A stretch of 39,021 nucleotides of DNA from Sva-25 sp037385685 (GTDB taxonomy: Bacteria > Pseudomonadota > Gammaproteobacteria > Chromatiales > Chromatiaceae), in assembly GCA_037385685.1 (NCBI GenBank), contig JARRMW010000033.1, positions 1 to 39,021 on the forward strand, written 5' to 3'. The position numbers were made by a program, and so were the translations under genes. Below, one piece after another: positions 15,948-23,041 of the stretch. How positions within the stretch are numbered: position 1 is the first letter of the stretch; every line of letters starts with the position of its first letter. The notes under the pieces are model-generated. The model saw nothing but the letters and a program-made list of their open reading frames with translations. It did no database searches and was not told the DNA's origin.

Positions 15948-17011
15948 TCGCTCGACTCCAGCATGTCCTGCAGTTTCCTGGAACCATCGTCGAGGGCCTT
16001 GACGATGACCGGCTGGCCGGGACGCACCTTGTCGTTTCCGTGGGTGATGACGCGTTCGCCCGCTGTCAGGCCTTCTGTGATTTCGACAAAGCCGGGTAGT
16101 CTTGCGCCGATGCTGACGGTCCGGCGTTCCGCATTGTCATCCGCGCCGATCACCATCACGAAGTGATCCGTCCCCAGTTGTTGCAGGGCCTCTTCCGGTA
16201 CCACTGCTGAGCGGCGCGGGTTGCGCAGCAATTCCACCTGCATGAGTATGCCGGGTTTCAGCGCCCGGTCTGGATTCGGCAGGATGGCGCGCACCTGGAT
16301 GGAGCGGGTGGCCGGGTTCACGCGGCTGTCGATACCACTGACTTCACCCTCAAACGTGCGGTTACCGTAGGCGCGGGCCTTGGCGGTAATGCGCAACCCG
16401 GGATGCAGATCGGGCAGAAAAACGCTTGGTACGGAGAAGTCCAGCTTCAGGACGCTGTCGTCATCGAGCGTGGTGATCGCGTCGCCGGGCTCGACAAGCG
16501 CACCCCGGCTGATGTTGCGCAAACCCAGTACGCCATCGAAGGGTGCCCGCAGCAAGCGGTCAGCAAGTCGCGACTGCAGCGCGGCCAGTGAAGCCCGGGC
16601 TGTTTCGAGATCGCGCTTGCGTTCATCGTAGAGCGATTCGGACGCCGTTCGCTGTTCTGCCAGCAACTTTACCCGATCATACTGGCGTTCGGCTTCGGCG
16701 ACCCGGACCTTGGCCTCCTCCAGCAGGGCGTGTTCTTCCTCGCTGGTCATTTCTACCAGCAACTGGCCTGCCTGGACTCGCTCCCCGTCATCGAAATGAA
16801 TTGCAGAGACAGTCTCGGTCACACTGGCCGTTAGCACGACTGATTCGTTGGATTTCAGCGTTCCAAGCGCCTCGATGCGATCAGTTAAAGCCCTCTCTGC
16901 GACCTCATAAGCAATGACTTGAAGAGGTTTTCCCCCGGGCTGTGCCAGGACATTGGAACACCCGAGGGCAATCGGTGCTATGAGCAGTAACAGGAAAGGC
17001 CGCAGTCTCAT
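15944..17011 (-). CDS. RND efflux periplasmic adaptor (membrane fusion protein)
   Basis: The 355-residue adaptor links the downstream RND pump to an outer-membrane channel. The frame is open upstream to 17101, but the ATG at 17011 is preferred: GGGGGAAAC stands just before it and it opens with a signal peptide (MRLRPFLLLLIAPIALGC). The C at residue 18 could be a lipobox cysteine (ALGC), as in AcrA-type lipoproteins. Then come the split biotinyl-lipoyl domain (VSAIHFDDGERVQAGQLL and LRAPFDGVLG), an alpha-helical hairpin between them (about 95-150), the beta-barrel and the membrane-proximal domain (GLTAGERVITHG). It overlaps the pump start by four bases. The segment before the gene has no recognisable regulator. 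Confidence 0.93.
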   Translation of the reverse strand: MRLRPFLLLLIAPIALGCSNVLAQPGGKPLQVIAYEVAERALTDRIEALGTLKSNESVVLTASVTETVSAIHFDDGERVQAGQLLVEMTSEEEHALLEEAKVRVAEAERQYDRVKLLAEQRTASESLYDERKRDLETARASLAALQSRLADRLLRAPFDGVLGLRNISRGALVEPGDAITTLDDDSVLKLDFSVPSVFLPDLHPGLRITAKARAYGNRTFEGEVSGIDSRVNPATRSIQVRAILPNPDRALKPGILMQVELLRNPRRSAVVPEEALQQLGTDHFVMVIGADDNAERRTVSIGARLPGFVEITEGLTAGERVITHGNDKVRPGQPVIVKALDDGSRKLQDMLESSE

Positions 17012-17136
17012 GTTTCCCCCATCGAACAGTTCTTGCAAGATACAATTCCGAGTATTGCATCTGCCGCTTCGAAGAAAAGGATCAAAATTTGGGGAAATCA
17101 CACATCAACGGGTGGGTCCCGTTGAGATTTGATCCC

Positions 17137-17829
17137 TCACCAGATGCTATTGAGCTGCTCGTAAGTCCTGTTCAGCCAGATTTTTACGCGCTGTCGCTCG
17201 AGCATTCCGAGTGTCGGACCAAGCGAAGAGTCCCTGTTGTTGGCTGCGGCCCAGAAACTTGCACCGATATGGTCGATCTTGCGCATGGTTGGTGCATGCA
17301 GACCGGGAAGGTCTATTACTCTGGCACCCAGTGCTTTTGCCATCATCGCGAGCTCTGAGTTGTCGAAGTGACTGAAATCCTTGCCACGGCCATGATTCCT
17401 GACCAACACGTATGCCAGCCGGTCTCCATGGGTCTTCAGCAGTCTCTCAAGGAGCATCAGCGAGTCGGAGCCATCGTCCATGACATGCCAGAAGGTGAGT
17501 TCCAGACCGGCATCCTTTGCCAGCTCGAGAACACCTGATTCCTCAAGCCATTGATCCAGTGATTTGGTCGCCTGTGCTGCCAGGTCGACAATCGCGGTCT
17601 TTTCGGTCTCAAGCGTTTTTTCGATGATCCGGTCGATACTTTCGAAATTGGAGATGTCGACGGGGTCGGAAAAATCCGCGTAGTACTTCAGCATGGCGCC
17701 ATGCGAGGCATCGGCATCGAATGCATTGAAGGGAGTCTCACGGTCGATGTAATACTGTGCCAGGAGACGCGACATGACGGACTTTCCTACGCCGCCCTTC
17801 TCGCCGCCGATAAAATGGATAGCTGACAT
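17137..17829 (-). CDS. ParA/MinD-like P-loop ATPase
   Basis: A 230-residue ATPase with the deviant Walker A motif GGEKGGVGKS at 8-17, including the signature lysine Lys11 and the P-loop Lys16, as in ParA, MinD and NifH-type dimerising ATPases. A possible switch aspartate lies in AFDADASHG (about 37-45), and a Walker B-like strand in TAIVDLAAQ (about 98-106). There is no amphipathic C-terminal MinD tail that I can identify and no ParB, MinC/E or plasmid replication gene nearby, so a partition role is not supported. Similar solitary proteins are annotated as mobilisation or CobQ/ParA-like proteins. AAAGAG precedes the ATG. It is on the same strand as the RND operon (125 bases upstream of the adaptor start) and diverges from the DsrC-like gene. 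Function unknown. Confidence 0.75.
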   Translation of the reverse strand: MSAIHFIGGEKGGVGKSVMSRLLAQYYIDRETPFNAFDADASHGAMLKYYADFSDPVDISNFESIDRIIEKTLETEKTAIVDLAAQATKSLDQWLEESGVLELAKDAGLELTFWHVMDDGSDSLMLLERLLKTHGDRLAYVLVRNHGRGKDFSHFDNSELAMMAKALGARVIDLPGLHAPTMRKIDHIGASFWAAANNRDSSLGPTLGMLERQRVKIWLNRTYEQLNSIW

Positions 17830-17950
17830 CTCTTTTACTCTTTAGTTGGAAATCGGAAAGTACTCTGCACCTGGCGTCGTCAGATCGCCTGTGTGCTGGA
17901 GAATAACAAGCAAAAGATATGCCGGCGTGTCGGGCTGGGTAATAGTCAAT

Positions 17951-18007
17951 GAAACATCGGGCCAGGGAAGCGGAGGGGCAAATCGGGGTCTGTCCCCCCA
18001 TAACGTG
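17951..18007 (+). repeat. Dispersed REP-like repeat, copy 1
   Basis: The segment starting GAAACATCGGGCCAGGGAAG and ending TAACGTG recurs, diverged, at 19780-19845 in the same orientation. Its core ATCGGGGTCTGTCCCCC is a decayed form of the hairpin seen intact in copy 2. It lies in a 318-base gap between the divergent ATPase and DsrC-like genes, which otherwise holds only the DsrC-like promoter. Such GGGGTCTGTCCCC palindromes resemble REP-type elements mobilised by Y1 (RAYT) transposases; no transposase is in the window. Confidence 0.6.
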
Positions 18008-18035
18008 AAGGATGGGGGTTGCGAGTTTCATATCC

Positions 18036-18063
18036 CTGACTGAACCGATCGCCGGACTATACT
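18036..18063 (+). promoter_or_regulatory. Putative sigma-70 promoter of the DsrC-like gene
   Basis: CTGACT (18036-18041), a 16-base spacer and TATACT (18058-18063) match four and five of six consensus positions. Predicted initiation near 18070 would give a leader of about 78 bases before the start codon at 18148. Confidence 0.45.
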
Positions 18064-18147
18064 TGACTATGTATGACGTAACACGATGCCCCTTTTGCTG
18101 CTGAATAGCCGGCTGACAGGGGGCGCCATCAAACAGGAGGAAACGGG

Positions 18148-18504
18148 ATGAATGAGCAAATGTATTCGTCGCACGCAGGCGGCGATGGCAAAGAGGATTC
18201 ATATGCACCACAGGGCTGGAGTAAAGACAGCGCCAGGAAAATAGCGGCAGAAGAGGGGCTTGATCTCACCGAAGCCCACATCGAAGTACTCTGCGTATTG
18301 CAGAGATACTTCGGAACACATGACAAGCCCGATTTCAACATGCGTGAATTGCATGATGCTCTGGACGAACGGTTTCACATAAAAGGAGGGATGAAATATC
18401 TCTACGGTCTGTTTCCAGGTGGGCCGGTTGCCCAGGGATGCAGACTGGCTGGACTGGAAGTGCCTGCTGGTGCACAGGATGCGTCTTTCGGTAGCGTGCA
18501 GTAA
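18148..18504 (+). CDS. DsrC/TusE-superfamily protein with only the inner cysteine
   Basis: The 118 residues keep the DsrC fold signature: the helical core (WSKDSARKIAAEEGLDLTEAHIEVL), and the C-terminal block KYLYGLFPGGPVAQGCRLAGL, equivalent to KYLYSLFPYGPGKQACRFAGL-type sequences of dissimilatory DsrC. DsrC carries two redox cysteines on its C-terminal arm; here the inner one (Cys98) is present, but the penultimate sulfur-carrying cysteine is absent and the arm instead runs on as EVPAGAQDASFGSVQ. TusE normally keeps the opposite, terminal cysteine, so this is neither a standard DsrC nor a TusE. The N-terminus is a divergent polar tail. AGGAGG lies 7-8 bases before the ATG. A bacteriohemerythrin gene follows 84 bases later on the same strand. 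A thiol-relay or regulatory role is possible; classical DsrC trisulfide chemistry is unlikely. Confidence 0.85.
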   Translation: MNEQMYSSHAGGDGKEDSYAPQGWSKDSARKIAAEEGLDLTEAHIEVLCVLQRYFGTHDKPDFNMRELHDALDERFHIKGGMKYLYGLFPGGPVAQGCRLAGLEVPAGAQDASFGSVQ

Positions 18505-18588
18505 CCGGTATCGGGATCGATGATGTCAGCGTAATGTTTCCGGCAGAAAACCGTGGTCCGTCCGCCCCGAACGACAGGTGACGTATTC

Positions 18589-19002
18589 ATGAAAGATCTG
18601 ACATGGAGCGGCACGTTGAGTGTCGAGGTCAAAGAAGTCGATGATGATCACCGGAGACTGGTGGATCTGTTCAACCTGCTCAATCACGCCATCAACGAGG
18701 GCAGTGATCCGCGCTATATCGGGATTCTGCTGGAGGAGTTGGTTAATTGCACTGCATGGCACTTCAGTCACGAGGAACGCTTGATGTTCATGCACGCTTT
18801 CGAGAATTTCGAGGCGCACAAGGCCGAACATGAAGAGCTACTCGCGGCTGCCAGGGGGCTGCAGCAGCAACGGCAGATTGAAGGCATGTCGATCTCGAAT
18901 GACGATATCGAGTTTCTGGAACACTGGCTGACTGCGCATATCCTGACGACCGATATGCGAATGGGCGCTTATCTTGCCAGCAGTAGATTGGGGTCGGAGT
19001 AA
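18589..19002 (+). CDS. Bacteriohemerythrin (single-domain O2-binding di-iron protein)
   Basis: A 137-residue four-helix hemerythrin domain. All seven di-iron ligands are in the expected register: His21, His58, Glu62, His77, His81, His117 and Asp122. The family binds O2 reversibly in the cytoplasm and is thought to deliver, store or sense oxygen. The frame is open from 18553, but I start at ATG 18589 (MKDLTWSGTLSVEV, the standard N-terminus), which has AGGTGA upstream. It follows the DsrC-like gene by 84 bases on the same strand and could be co-transcribed. There is no attached signalling domain or signal peptide. Confidence 0.93.
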   Translation: MKDLTWSGTLSVEVKEVDDDHRRLVDLFNLLNHAINEGSDPRYIGILLEELVNCTAWHFSHEERLMFMHAFENFEAHKAEHEELLAAARGLQQQRQIEGMSISNDDIEFLEHWLTAHILTTDMRMGAYLASSRLGSE

Positions 19003-19062
19003 AAACTCTGAATTTCTATTTCACTGACAGGCAGGGAATTCTTGAGTTCTTGCTCCGGCACC

Positions 19063-19089
19063 GAAAAAAAGCTCTGTGGCCAGGGCTTT
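19063..19089 (-). terminator. Probable intrinsic terminator of the NTF2-like gene
   Basis: On the minus strand AAAGCCCT and AGAGCTTT pair (one C-A mismatch) around GGCCAC, and the second arm runs directly into a seven-T tract. It is about 80 bases past the stop codon of the NTF2-like gene. In the plus direction there is no T-tract, so it does not serve the hemerythrin gene well. Confidence 0.45.
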
Positions 19090-19167
19090 ATCAAATCATG
19101 GGGAGACGTGGCTGTAGAGAAATAATCCCTCTGTCACCTTTTTCTTTTTTTCCATTGATCAACGGAT

Positions 19168-19575
19168 TTAATGGAGTGAAACCAGGCCTGCGGCTTGCGC
19201 TTCATCCTGGGTCAAAACCTTCTCCTGGATTACTCTCCAGACGCCGTCCTCCTCTTTGGCTAGCGCCACCTCTATCGGACTTTCGTGTTCAATCCCGTCT
19301 TTATCGGTCAGATACTCGATGGCGGTAAACAGAACAAGCGTGTCTGAATCAGCACGCATTGCATGCAGGTAATAACGCACTGACTTGACCTGGCCCTGGC
19401 TGAACTGTTCCTTCACCTGGTTGTGCCAGAAGTTGTAATCCACAAATTCATGGTTGGCCAGGCCAAATACTTTAACGTCTTTCGAGATCAGGTCCATGTG
19501 GGCTTCAACGTCACGCCTTGCCAGTGTTTCACAGCTGGCCATGGCCCAGCCGTTCACGATATCGCTCGGGTTCAT
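19168..19575 (-). CDS. NTF2-like / SnoaL-fold protein
   Basis: The 135-residue protein resembles the cone-shaped NTF2-like (SnoaL/DUF4440) fold: an N-terminal helix pair (VNGWAMASCETLARRDVEAHMDLIS), a strand with DVKVFGLANHEFVDYN, and curved beta-strands ending in GVWRVIQEKVL. Family members range from isomerases to ligand-binding or stress proteins, and no catalytic dyad can be assigned here. The frame is open to 19692; I start at ATG 19575 because GAAGAGA precedes it and the fold starts just after; ATG 19602 is an alternative. It is convergent with the bacteriohemerythrin gene and lies inside the segment bounded by the two REP-like copies. Confidence 0.7.
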   Translation of the reverse strand: MNPSDIVNGWAMASCETLARRDVEAHMDLISKDVKVFGLANHEFVDYNFWHNQVKEQFSQGQVKSVRYYLHAMRADSDTLVLFTAIEYLTDKDGIEHESPIEVALAKEEDGVWRVIQEKVLTQDEAQAAGLVSLH

Positions 19576-19749
19576 GTTCTCTTCAACCGGAAAAAATCTC
19601 ATCCTAGCATCTGAGTGGACTGGCCGCACTGTGGTGCTGTATTGCTTCCAGAAAATACTGGTCAAAATCTGATGACTCCGCGTAATTGACATGAGTGAGG
19701 ATTCGATGAAAATAGGGCGGCAGACTCCGGTTTTTGCTCAAAAAGATCA

Positions 19750-19845
19750 AAGAAAAGGGTACTGACCCCTTTTCTTGGAGAAACATCGGGCAAGGGAAGC
19801 GGGGGAGAAAATCGGGGTCTGTCCCCGATAACATGCGATAACGTG
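19750..19845 (+). repeat. Composite REP-like repeat, copy 2 with two hairpins
   Basis: Two palindromes lie side by side. AAGAAAAGGG (19750-19759) and CCCTTTTCTT (19767-19776) form a perfect ten-base-pair stem around TACTGAC. Then the sequence from 19780 (GAAACATCGGGCAAGGGAAG) repeats the 17951 element and contains an intact hairpin, ATCGGGG (19811-19817) with CCCCGAT (19823-19829) around TCTGT. Adjacent placement and recurrence suggest REP/BIME-like elements. The first hairpin lies behind the NTF2-like gene's upstream region, so terminator function for that gene is excluded. Confidence 0.65.
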
Positions 19846-19871
19846 GGGCATGATGAATTTCAACCAGCCTG

Positions 19872-19877
19872 TATAAT
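19872..19877 (+). promoter_or_regulatory. Perfect -10 hexamer upstream of the first YkgJ-type gene
   Basis: TATAAT matches the -10 consensus exactly, 58 bases before the chosen start codon. No good -35 is present at 16-18 bases, so activation by a regulator would be expected if it is used. Confidence 0.4.
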
Positions 19878-19934
19878 TTGACATCTATTCTTTATTTTTT
19901 GTGGCCAGAGATTTTAATTATCCCTGTTTCCTTT

Positions 19935-20582
19935 ATGAATCAGAAAAATAGTCAGGTGCCATCTGGTACAAAGCCATTTGGCCATTCCCTTGCGTCGTTT
20001 GCCCGACATCGCAAGAAAGCGATCATTGATGTCCTTCGAGGAAATGCCTTGAGTTCGAAAAGTACTGTTGATTGTGGTACTTGCCGTGCGTGCTGCAGTT
20101 TCCAGAGAAACGAACCAAAGCCTGGTGACGATCTGTCTGTTTTTATCGAATCACAGGTAGACGGCGAAACAACGATGGTCTTGCCGCAAAAAGACAATAT
20201 GGAGTGTTTGTATCTCTCTGTCGATAATGGGTGCGATGTTTATGAAAACCGCCCGACAATGTGCCGCATATTTGACTGTCGTGATTATGCTGCTACAGGT
20301 CTAACGGAATTACTCCAGCAAGACGGGCCGCTTTATGCTGCAGTACAACAATGGGATCTGGCTTCTGCGCTCAGGAAAAAAGAGGACTGGTATGTGCTCA
20401 TTGCTCTGTGCAGAGCAGCAAAAGGCTCTATCGACAATAAAAGGGCATCTGGAGAAATTGCAGGGTTGGCTTTTCTGAATTACCAGGATCATGTTGCAGA
20501 ATCTCCCGCTTTATTCAGGCAATTTCCGCAAGCCGATGCAAATGACCGTATTGGCTTCCTGTTGGAAAAACTATATCAGTGA
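19935..20582 (+). CDS. YkgJ-family cysteine-cluster protein (CxxCxxCC)
   Basis: The 215-residue protein has the metal-chelating cysteine cluster of the YkgJ family (PF03692): DCGTCRACC as the CxxCxxCC element near residue 47-54, then CDVYENRPTMCRIFDC, matching the second cluster C-x(2)-YE-x-RP-x(2)-CR-x-F-x-C. The family is thought to bind Zn2+ or an Fe-S centre; its biochemical role is poorly known. The C-terminal ~110 residues are not recognisable. The open frame begins at a TTG at 19878, inside the -10 region; ATG 19935 is the first realistic start though it has no clear Shine-Dalgarno. A second YkgJ-type gene lies at 21075. Base composition is visibly AT-richer than in the flanking housekeeping genes. 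Confidence 0.8.
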   Translation: MNQKNSQVPSGTKPFGHSLASFARHRKKAIIDVLRGNALSSKSTVDCGTCRACCSFQRNEPKPGDDLSVFIESQVDGETTMVLPQKDNMECLYLSVDNGCDVYENRPTMCRIFDCRDYAATGLTELLQQDGPLYAAVQQWDLASALRKKEDWYVLIALCRAAKGSIDNKRASGEIAGLAFLNYQDHVAESPALFRQFPQADANDRIGFLLEKLYQ

Positions 20583-20663
20583 TAGTGTTTCAGAGATGCC
20601 TGGGTGGGTCCTGGTGTCGGTGCGGGTAACCTGATCTTTACTGCTCAAATTGAAATTACATTC

Positions 20664-20957
20664 ATGAGAAAGCTCCGTGAAATTTGTTTCACCATTGGTG
20701 ATTACGAGCTCTTTTCTTTTGGTCTCAATGCCTTTGGATGCAGGTTTTTTTCAAAAAAGGTCAGATGGGACTGTGTCAGTCCCGATGACCCCAATATGAG
20801 GGTCACCTACTATGGCAAAGGACAGGCAAATGTGCTGAAAGAGGGTTTTTTAACTCCCGGCTCCTATCCTGTGAAGGTGGTCGATCAGAATACAGTGACC
20901 GGTCAAAACCGATTCGGAGAGAATTTTACATGTACCCGTCCATCAGAAAATGAGTAA
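20664..20957 (+). CDS. Hypothetical small protein between two YkgJ-type genes
   Basis: I do not recognise this 97-residue protein. From ATG 20664 it begins MRKLREICFTIGDYELFSFG, is mixed in composition, has three cysteines and no signal peptide or membrane helix, and ends in a Tyr/Gly/Asn-rich stretch that looks beta-rich (VTYYGKGQ, GSYPVKVVD). The frame is open to 20604 but the upstream residues look non-coding. No clear ribosome-binding site is present. Its place between two cysteine-cluster genes on one strand suggests joint acquisition, not proven joint function. It could be a false ORF. Confidence 0.45.
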   Translation: MRKLREICFTIGDYELFSFGLNAFGCRFFSKKVRWDCVSPDDPNMRVTYYGKGQANVLKEGFLTPGSYPVKVVDQNTVTGQNRFGENFTCTRPSENE

Positions 20958-21074
20958 TCGCACTTTCATTGTTCATGTATACAAAGATTTCAAGGATTGC
21001 TCTTGTTTAGCGTTGGAAAGTATTTCCAGCGGGCATACTCGAGCATTCATGAGAAATGATAGGGTGTTGGGTTC

Positions 21075-21461
21075 ATGAGTGACTGTAATGGATGCACCAT
21101 CTGCTGCAAATTCATGGGGGTGGATGAGATTGAAAAGCAGAGGAATGTCTGGTGCAAGCATTGTGATATCGGGGTGGGATGTCAGATCTATGAAACCCGT
21201 CCGGACTCATGTCGTGTGTATGAGTGTGTCTGGCTAAAAACTCAAAGTCTGGACATGCCAATGGCACCTGAATTGCGTCCTGACAAATCCAGAGTCGTTG
21301 TCGGAACGGTCAACGACGGAGAGGAGCTTGTTATCTATGTGAGTCCAGACCAACCAGATGCCTGGAAAAGAAAACGATTTTATGAGTTCATCACTGACAT
21401 GCGGAAAAAGGGAGTGTCGATTTCAGTGAGTTGCGGTGACGTTGTTAAGAAAATCTCATAA
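21075..21461 (+). CDS. Short YkgJ-family cysteine-cluster protein
   Basis: A 128-residue protein beginning directly with the CxxCxxCC element (CNGCTICC at residues 4-11), followed by WCKHCDIGVGCQIYETRP and CRVYEC, the second cluster of the YkgJ family. The central part has extra cysteines (WCKHC) not found in the longer homologue at 19935. The rest (KSRVVVGTVNDGEELVIYV) is a small beta domain. It is shorter than the 19935 protein but shares the C-x-IYE-x-RP core, so the two are likely paralogues or co-acquired relatives. GGGT lies before the ATG. Metal binding is expected; function unknown. Confidence 0.8.
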   Translation: MSDCNGCTICCKFMGVDEIEKQRNVWCKHCDIGVGCQIYETRPDSCRVYECVWLKTQSLDMPMAPELRPDKSRVVVGTVNDGEELVIYVSPDQPDAWKRKRFYEFITDMRKKGVSISVSCGDVVKKIS

Positions 21462-21529
21462 AAAAAGCTGATCACAGTTTCCACTGAGCGTGGAGCTATT
21501 CCCGATTATTCAGGATTGATGAGATATCA

Positions 21530-21558
21530 CCAAAAAAGAGGGGCAGTATGACTGCCCC
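21530..21558 (-). terminator. Rho-independent terminator of nrdB
   Basis: On the minus strand GGGGCAGT and ACTGCCCC form a perfect eight-base-pair stem around CAT, followed by TCTTTTTT. It starts 22 bases past the nrdB stop codon, which is the textbook placement for the end of nrdAB. Confidence 0.85.
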
Positions 21559-21580
21559 ATGAGGTCAACACGACATCCTG

Positions 21581-22795
21581 TCAGTCCCAACTCAAAGCAC
21601 CACCGGTCTGGTATTCGGTCACACGTGTTTCGAAGAAATTCTTTTCCTTTCTGAGGTTCGCCTGCTCGTCTAGCCATGGCAGTGCCGCTTCCTTGATCTC
21701 CGGGAACGGCTCGTCGAGGTCGAGGTAGCGTGCACGGCGATTGGCGATAAAGCGGAACTGGTTGATGTGATCGTCGGCAGAGTAGCCAAGGATCGGCTCG
21801 GCGAGCAGGTAGCCAGCGTAGCCCGTCTCTGCGGCTTCGGCCTCGTCCCACATCTCGCGCAGCGCCTGAGGATCGGGACGGATATTCTCCTCGTGCATGA
21901 TCTGCTTGGCGACACGCATGCCGAAGGAGGCATGCAGCACCTCGTCGCGCATGATGTACTGGAGCTGTTCGGCCGTGCCCTTCATGAGGCCGCGGCGCTG
22001 CAGCGCGAAGACCGGGCTGAAGCCGTTGTAGAACCAGCAGCCCTCGAAGATCCCCGCGAAGAAGATGTAGGACATCAGGAACTCGTGCAGGTCGTCACGG
22101 TTATGCAGGTCGATGTCGGAACGCAGCGAGGCGTTCAGGCGTCGGTTGGCGATCTGGATCTTGCGGTTGATCTCCGGCACGACGCGATAGCGGTTGTAAA
22201 TCTCGCTCTGGTTCAGGCCAATGGTCTCGATGCAGTGCTGGTAGGTCCAGGTGTGCAATGCCTCCTCATAGACCTGGCGCGCCTGGTAGATCTGCAGTTC
22301 GGGAGCAGACATCTTCTCCATGACCGCGAGACCGATGTTGCGCATGGCCAGAATGTCTGATGTGGTCAGGTAGGCGAGCACGTTCTCGTAGACATGGCGC
22401 TCCTCGAGCGTCAGCTTGTGATGGTAGTCGTGCACGTCCTGCGCCATGTTGATGTCGAGCGGCGTCCAGTGGTTGCGGTTGGCATTCAGGAAATACTCCC
22501 AGGCCCAGGGGTACTTGAAGGGCGCGAGCTGGTTGATGTCCGTCATGCCGTTGATGACGCGCTTGTCCTCGGGGTTGATCGGCTTCTGCCCGAGCGCGGC
22601 GTGGTCGATCTCGTCGACCGTATCCTGTTGCTGTTCCGTTTTCGTTTCATACGAGAGCGCCTGCTCGTTGATGACGTTTTTTGCGCTCTCTGCCGTTGGC
22701 GTCTGAACAGCCTTGGGCGCGGACGAACCGGCGGATGCGGGTTCAGCCTGTTTTTCGGCAGTCGTCGTGATCAGTGGATCATCCCAGTTCAGCAT
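21581..22795 (-). CDS. nrdB: Class Ia ribonucleotide reductase, beta (radical) subunit
   Basis: R2 subunit that houses the di-iron tyrosyl radical for dNTP synthesis, 404 residues. The metal ligands can be placed as Asp147, Glu178, His181 (EALH), Glu251, Glu285 and His288 (DEVLH), and the radical tyrosine is Tyr185, four residues after His181, so it is a tyrosyl-radical type and not the Chlamydia-type Phe variant. An N-terminal ~70-residue Ala/Pro/Glu-rich extension precedes the fold. The C-terminal tail (TEYQTGGALSWD) should dock on NrdA. GGAGG precedes the ATG. It follows nrdA on the same strand, 246 bases away, with a REP-like hairpin between, and is closed by a strong terminator. The sequence is intact, unlike nrdA. 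Confidence 0.95.
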   Translation of the reverse strand: MLNWDDPLITTTAEKQAEPASAGSSAPKAVQTPTAESAKNVINEQALSYETKTEQQQDTVDEIDHAALGQKPINPEDKRVINGMTDINQLAPFKYPWAWEYFLNANRNHWTPLDINMAQDVHDYHHKLTLEERHVYENVLAYLTTSDILAMRNIGLAVMEKMSAPELQIYQARQVYEEALHTWTYQHCIETIGLNQSEIYNRYRVVPEINRKIQIANRRLNASLRSDIDLHNRDDLHEFLMSYIFFAGIFEGCWFYNGFSPVFALQRRGLMKGTAEQLQYIMRDEVLHASFGMRVAKQIMHEENIRPDPQALREMWDEAEAAETGYAGYLLAEPILGYSADDHINQFRFIANRRARYLDLDEPFPEIKEAALPWLDEQANLRKEKNFFETRVTEYQTGGALSWD

Positions 22796-22986
22796 GGTTT
22801 CGGCCTCCAGAGTATCTCTGTGTCTGTTCGATTGTGGTCATGTCGGTGGCTCACCGGGTGAGTCTTACACCTGTTTTTTTCTTCCAGTGTGTCCGTGTTC
22901 CTTTGGGACGGGTGTAAAGAATGCGCGCACCCGCCGCTTTCAAAATCAATCCGTTCCGAAGGGACACAAAAATTTCATTTTAAAAG

Positions 22987-23033
22987 GGGGTAGAGCCGAG
23001 TTGATCGCTACGCGATGAACCGGGCCCGACCCC
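22987..23033 (-). repeat. Long imperfect hairpin, REP-like, between nrdA and nrdB
   Basis: The two halves pair in five matched blocks with symmetric mismatches: GGGGT/ACCCC, GCC/GGC, GTT/AAC and ATCGC/GCGAT around TAC. The minus-strand sequence GGGGTCGGGCCCGGTT is close to GGGGTCGGGCCGGTTT at 38618, so both belong to one family. It begins 9 bases after the nrdA stop codon and could affect nrdA/nrdB expression ratio or mRNA decay. Confidence 0.65.
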
Positions 23034-23041
23034 ATACCAGG

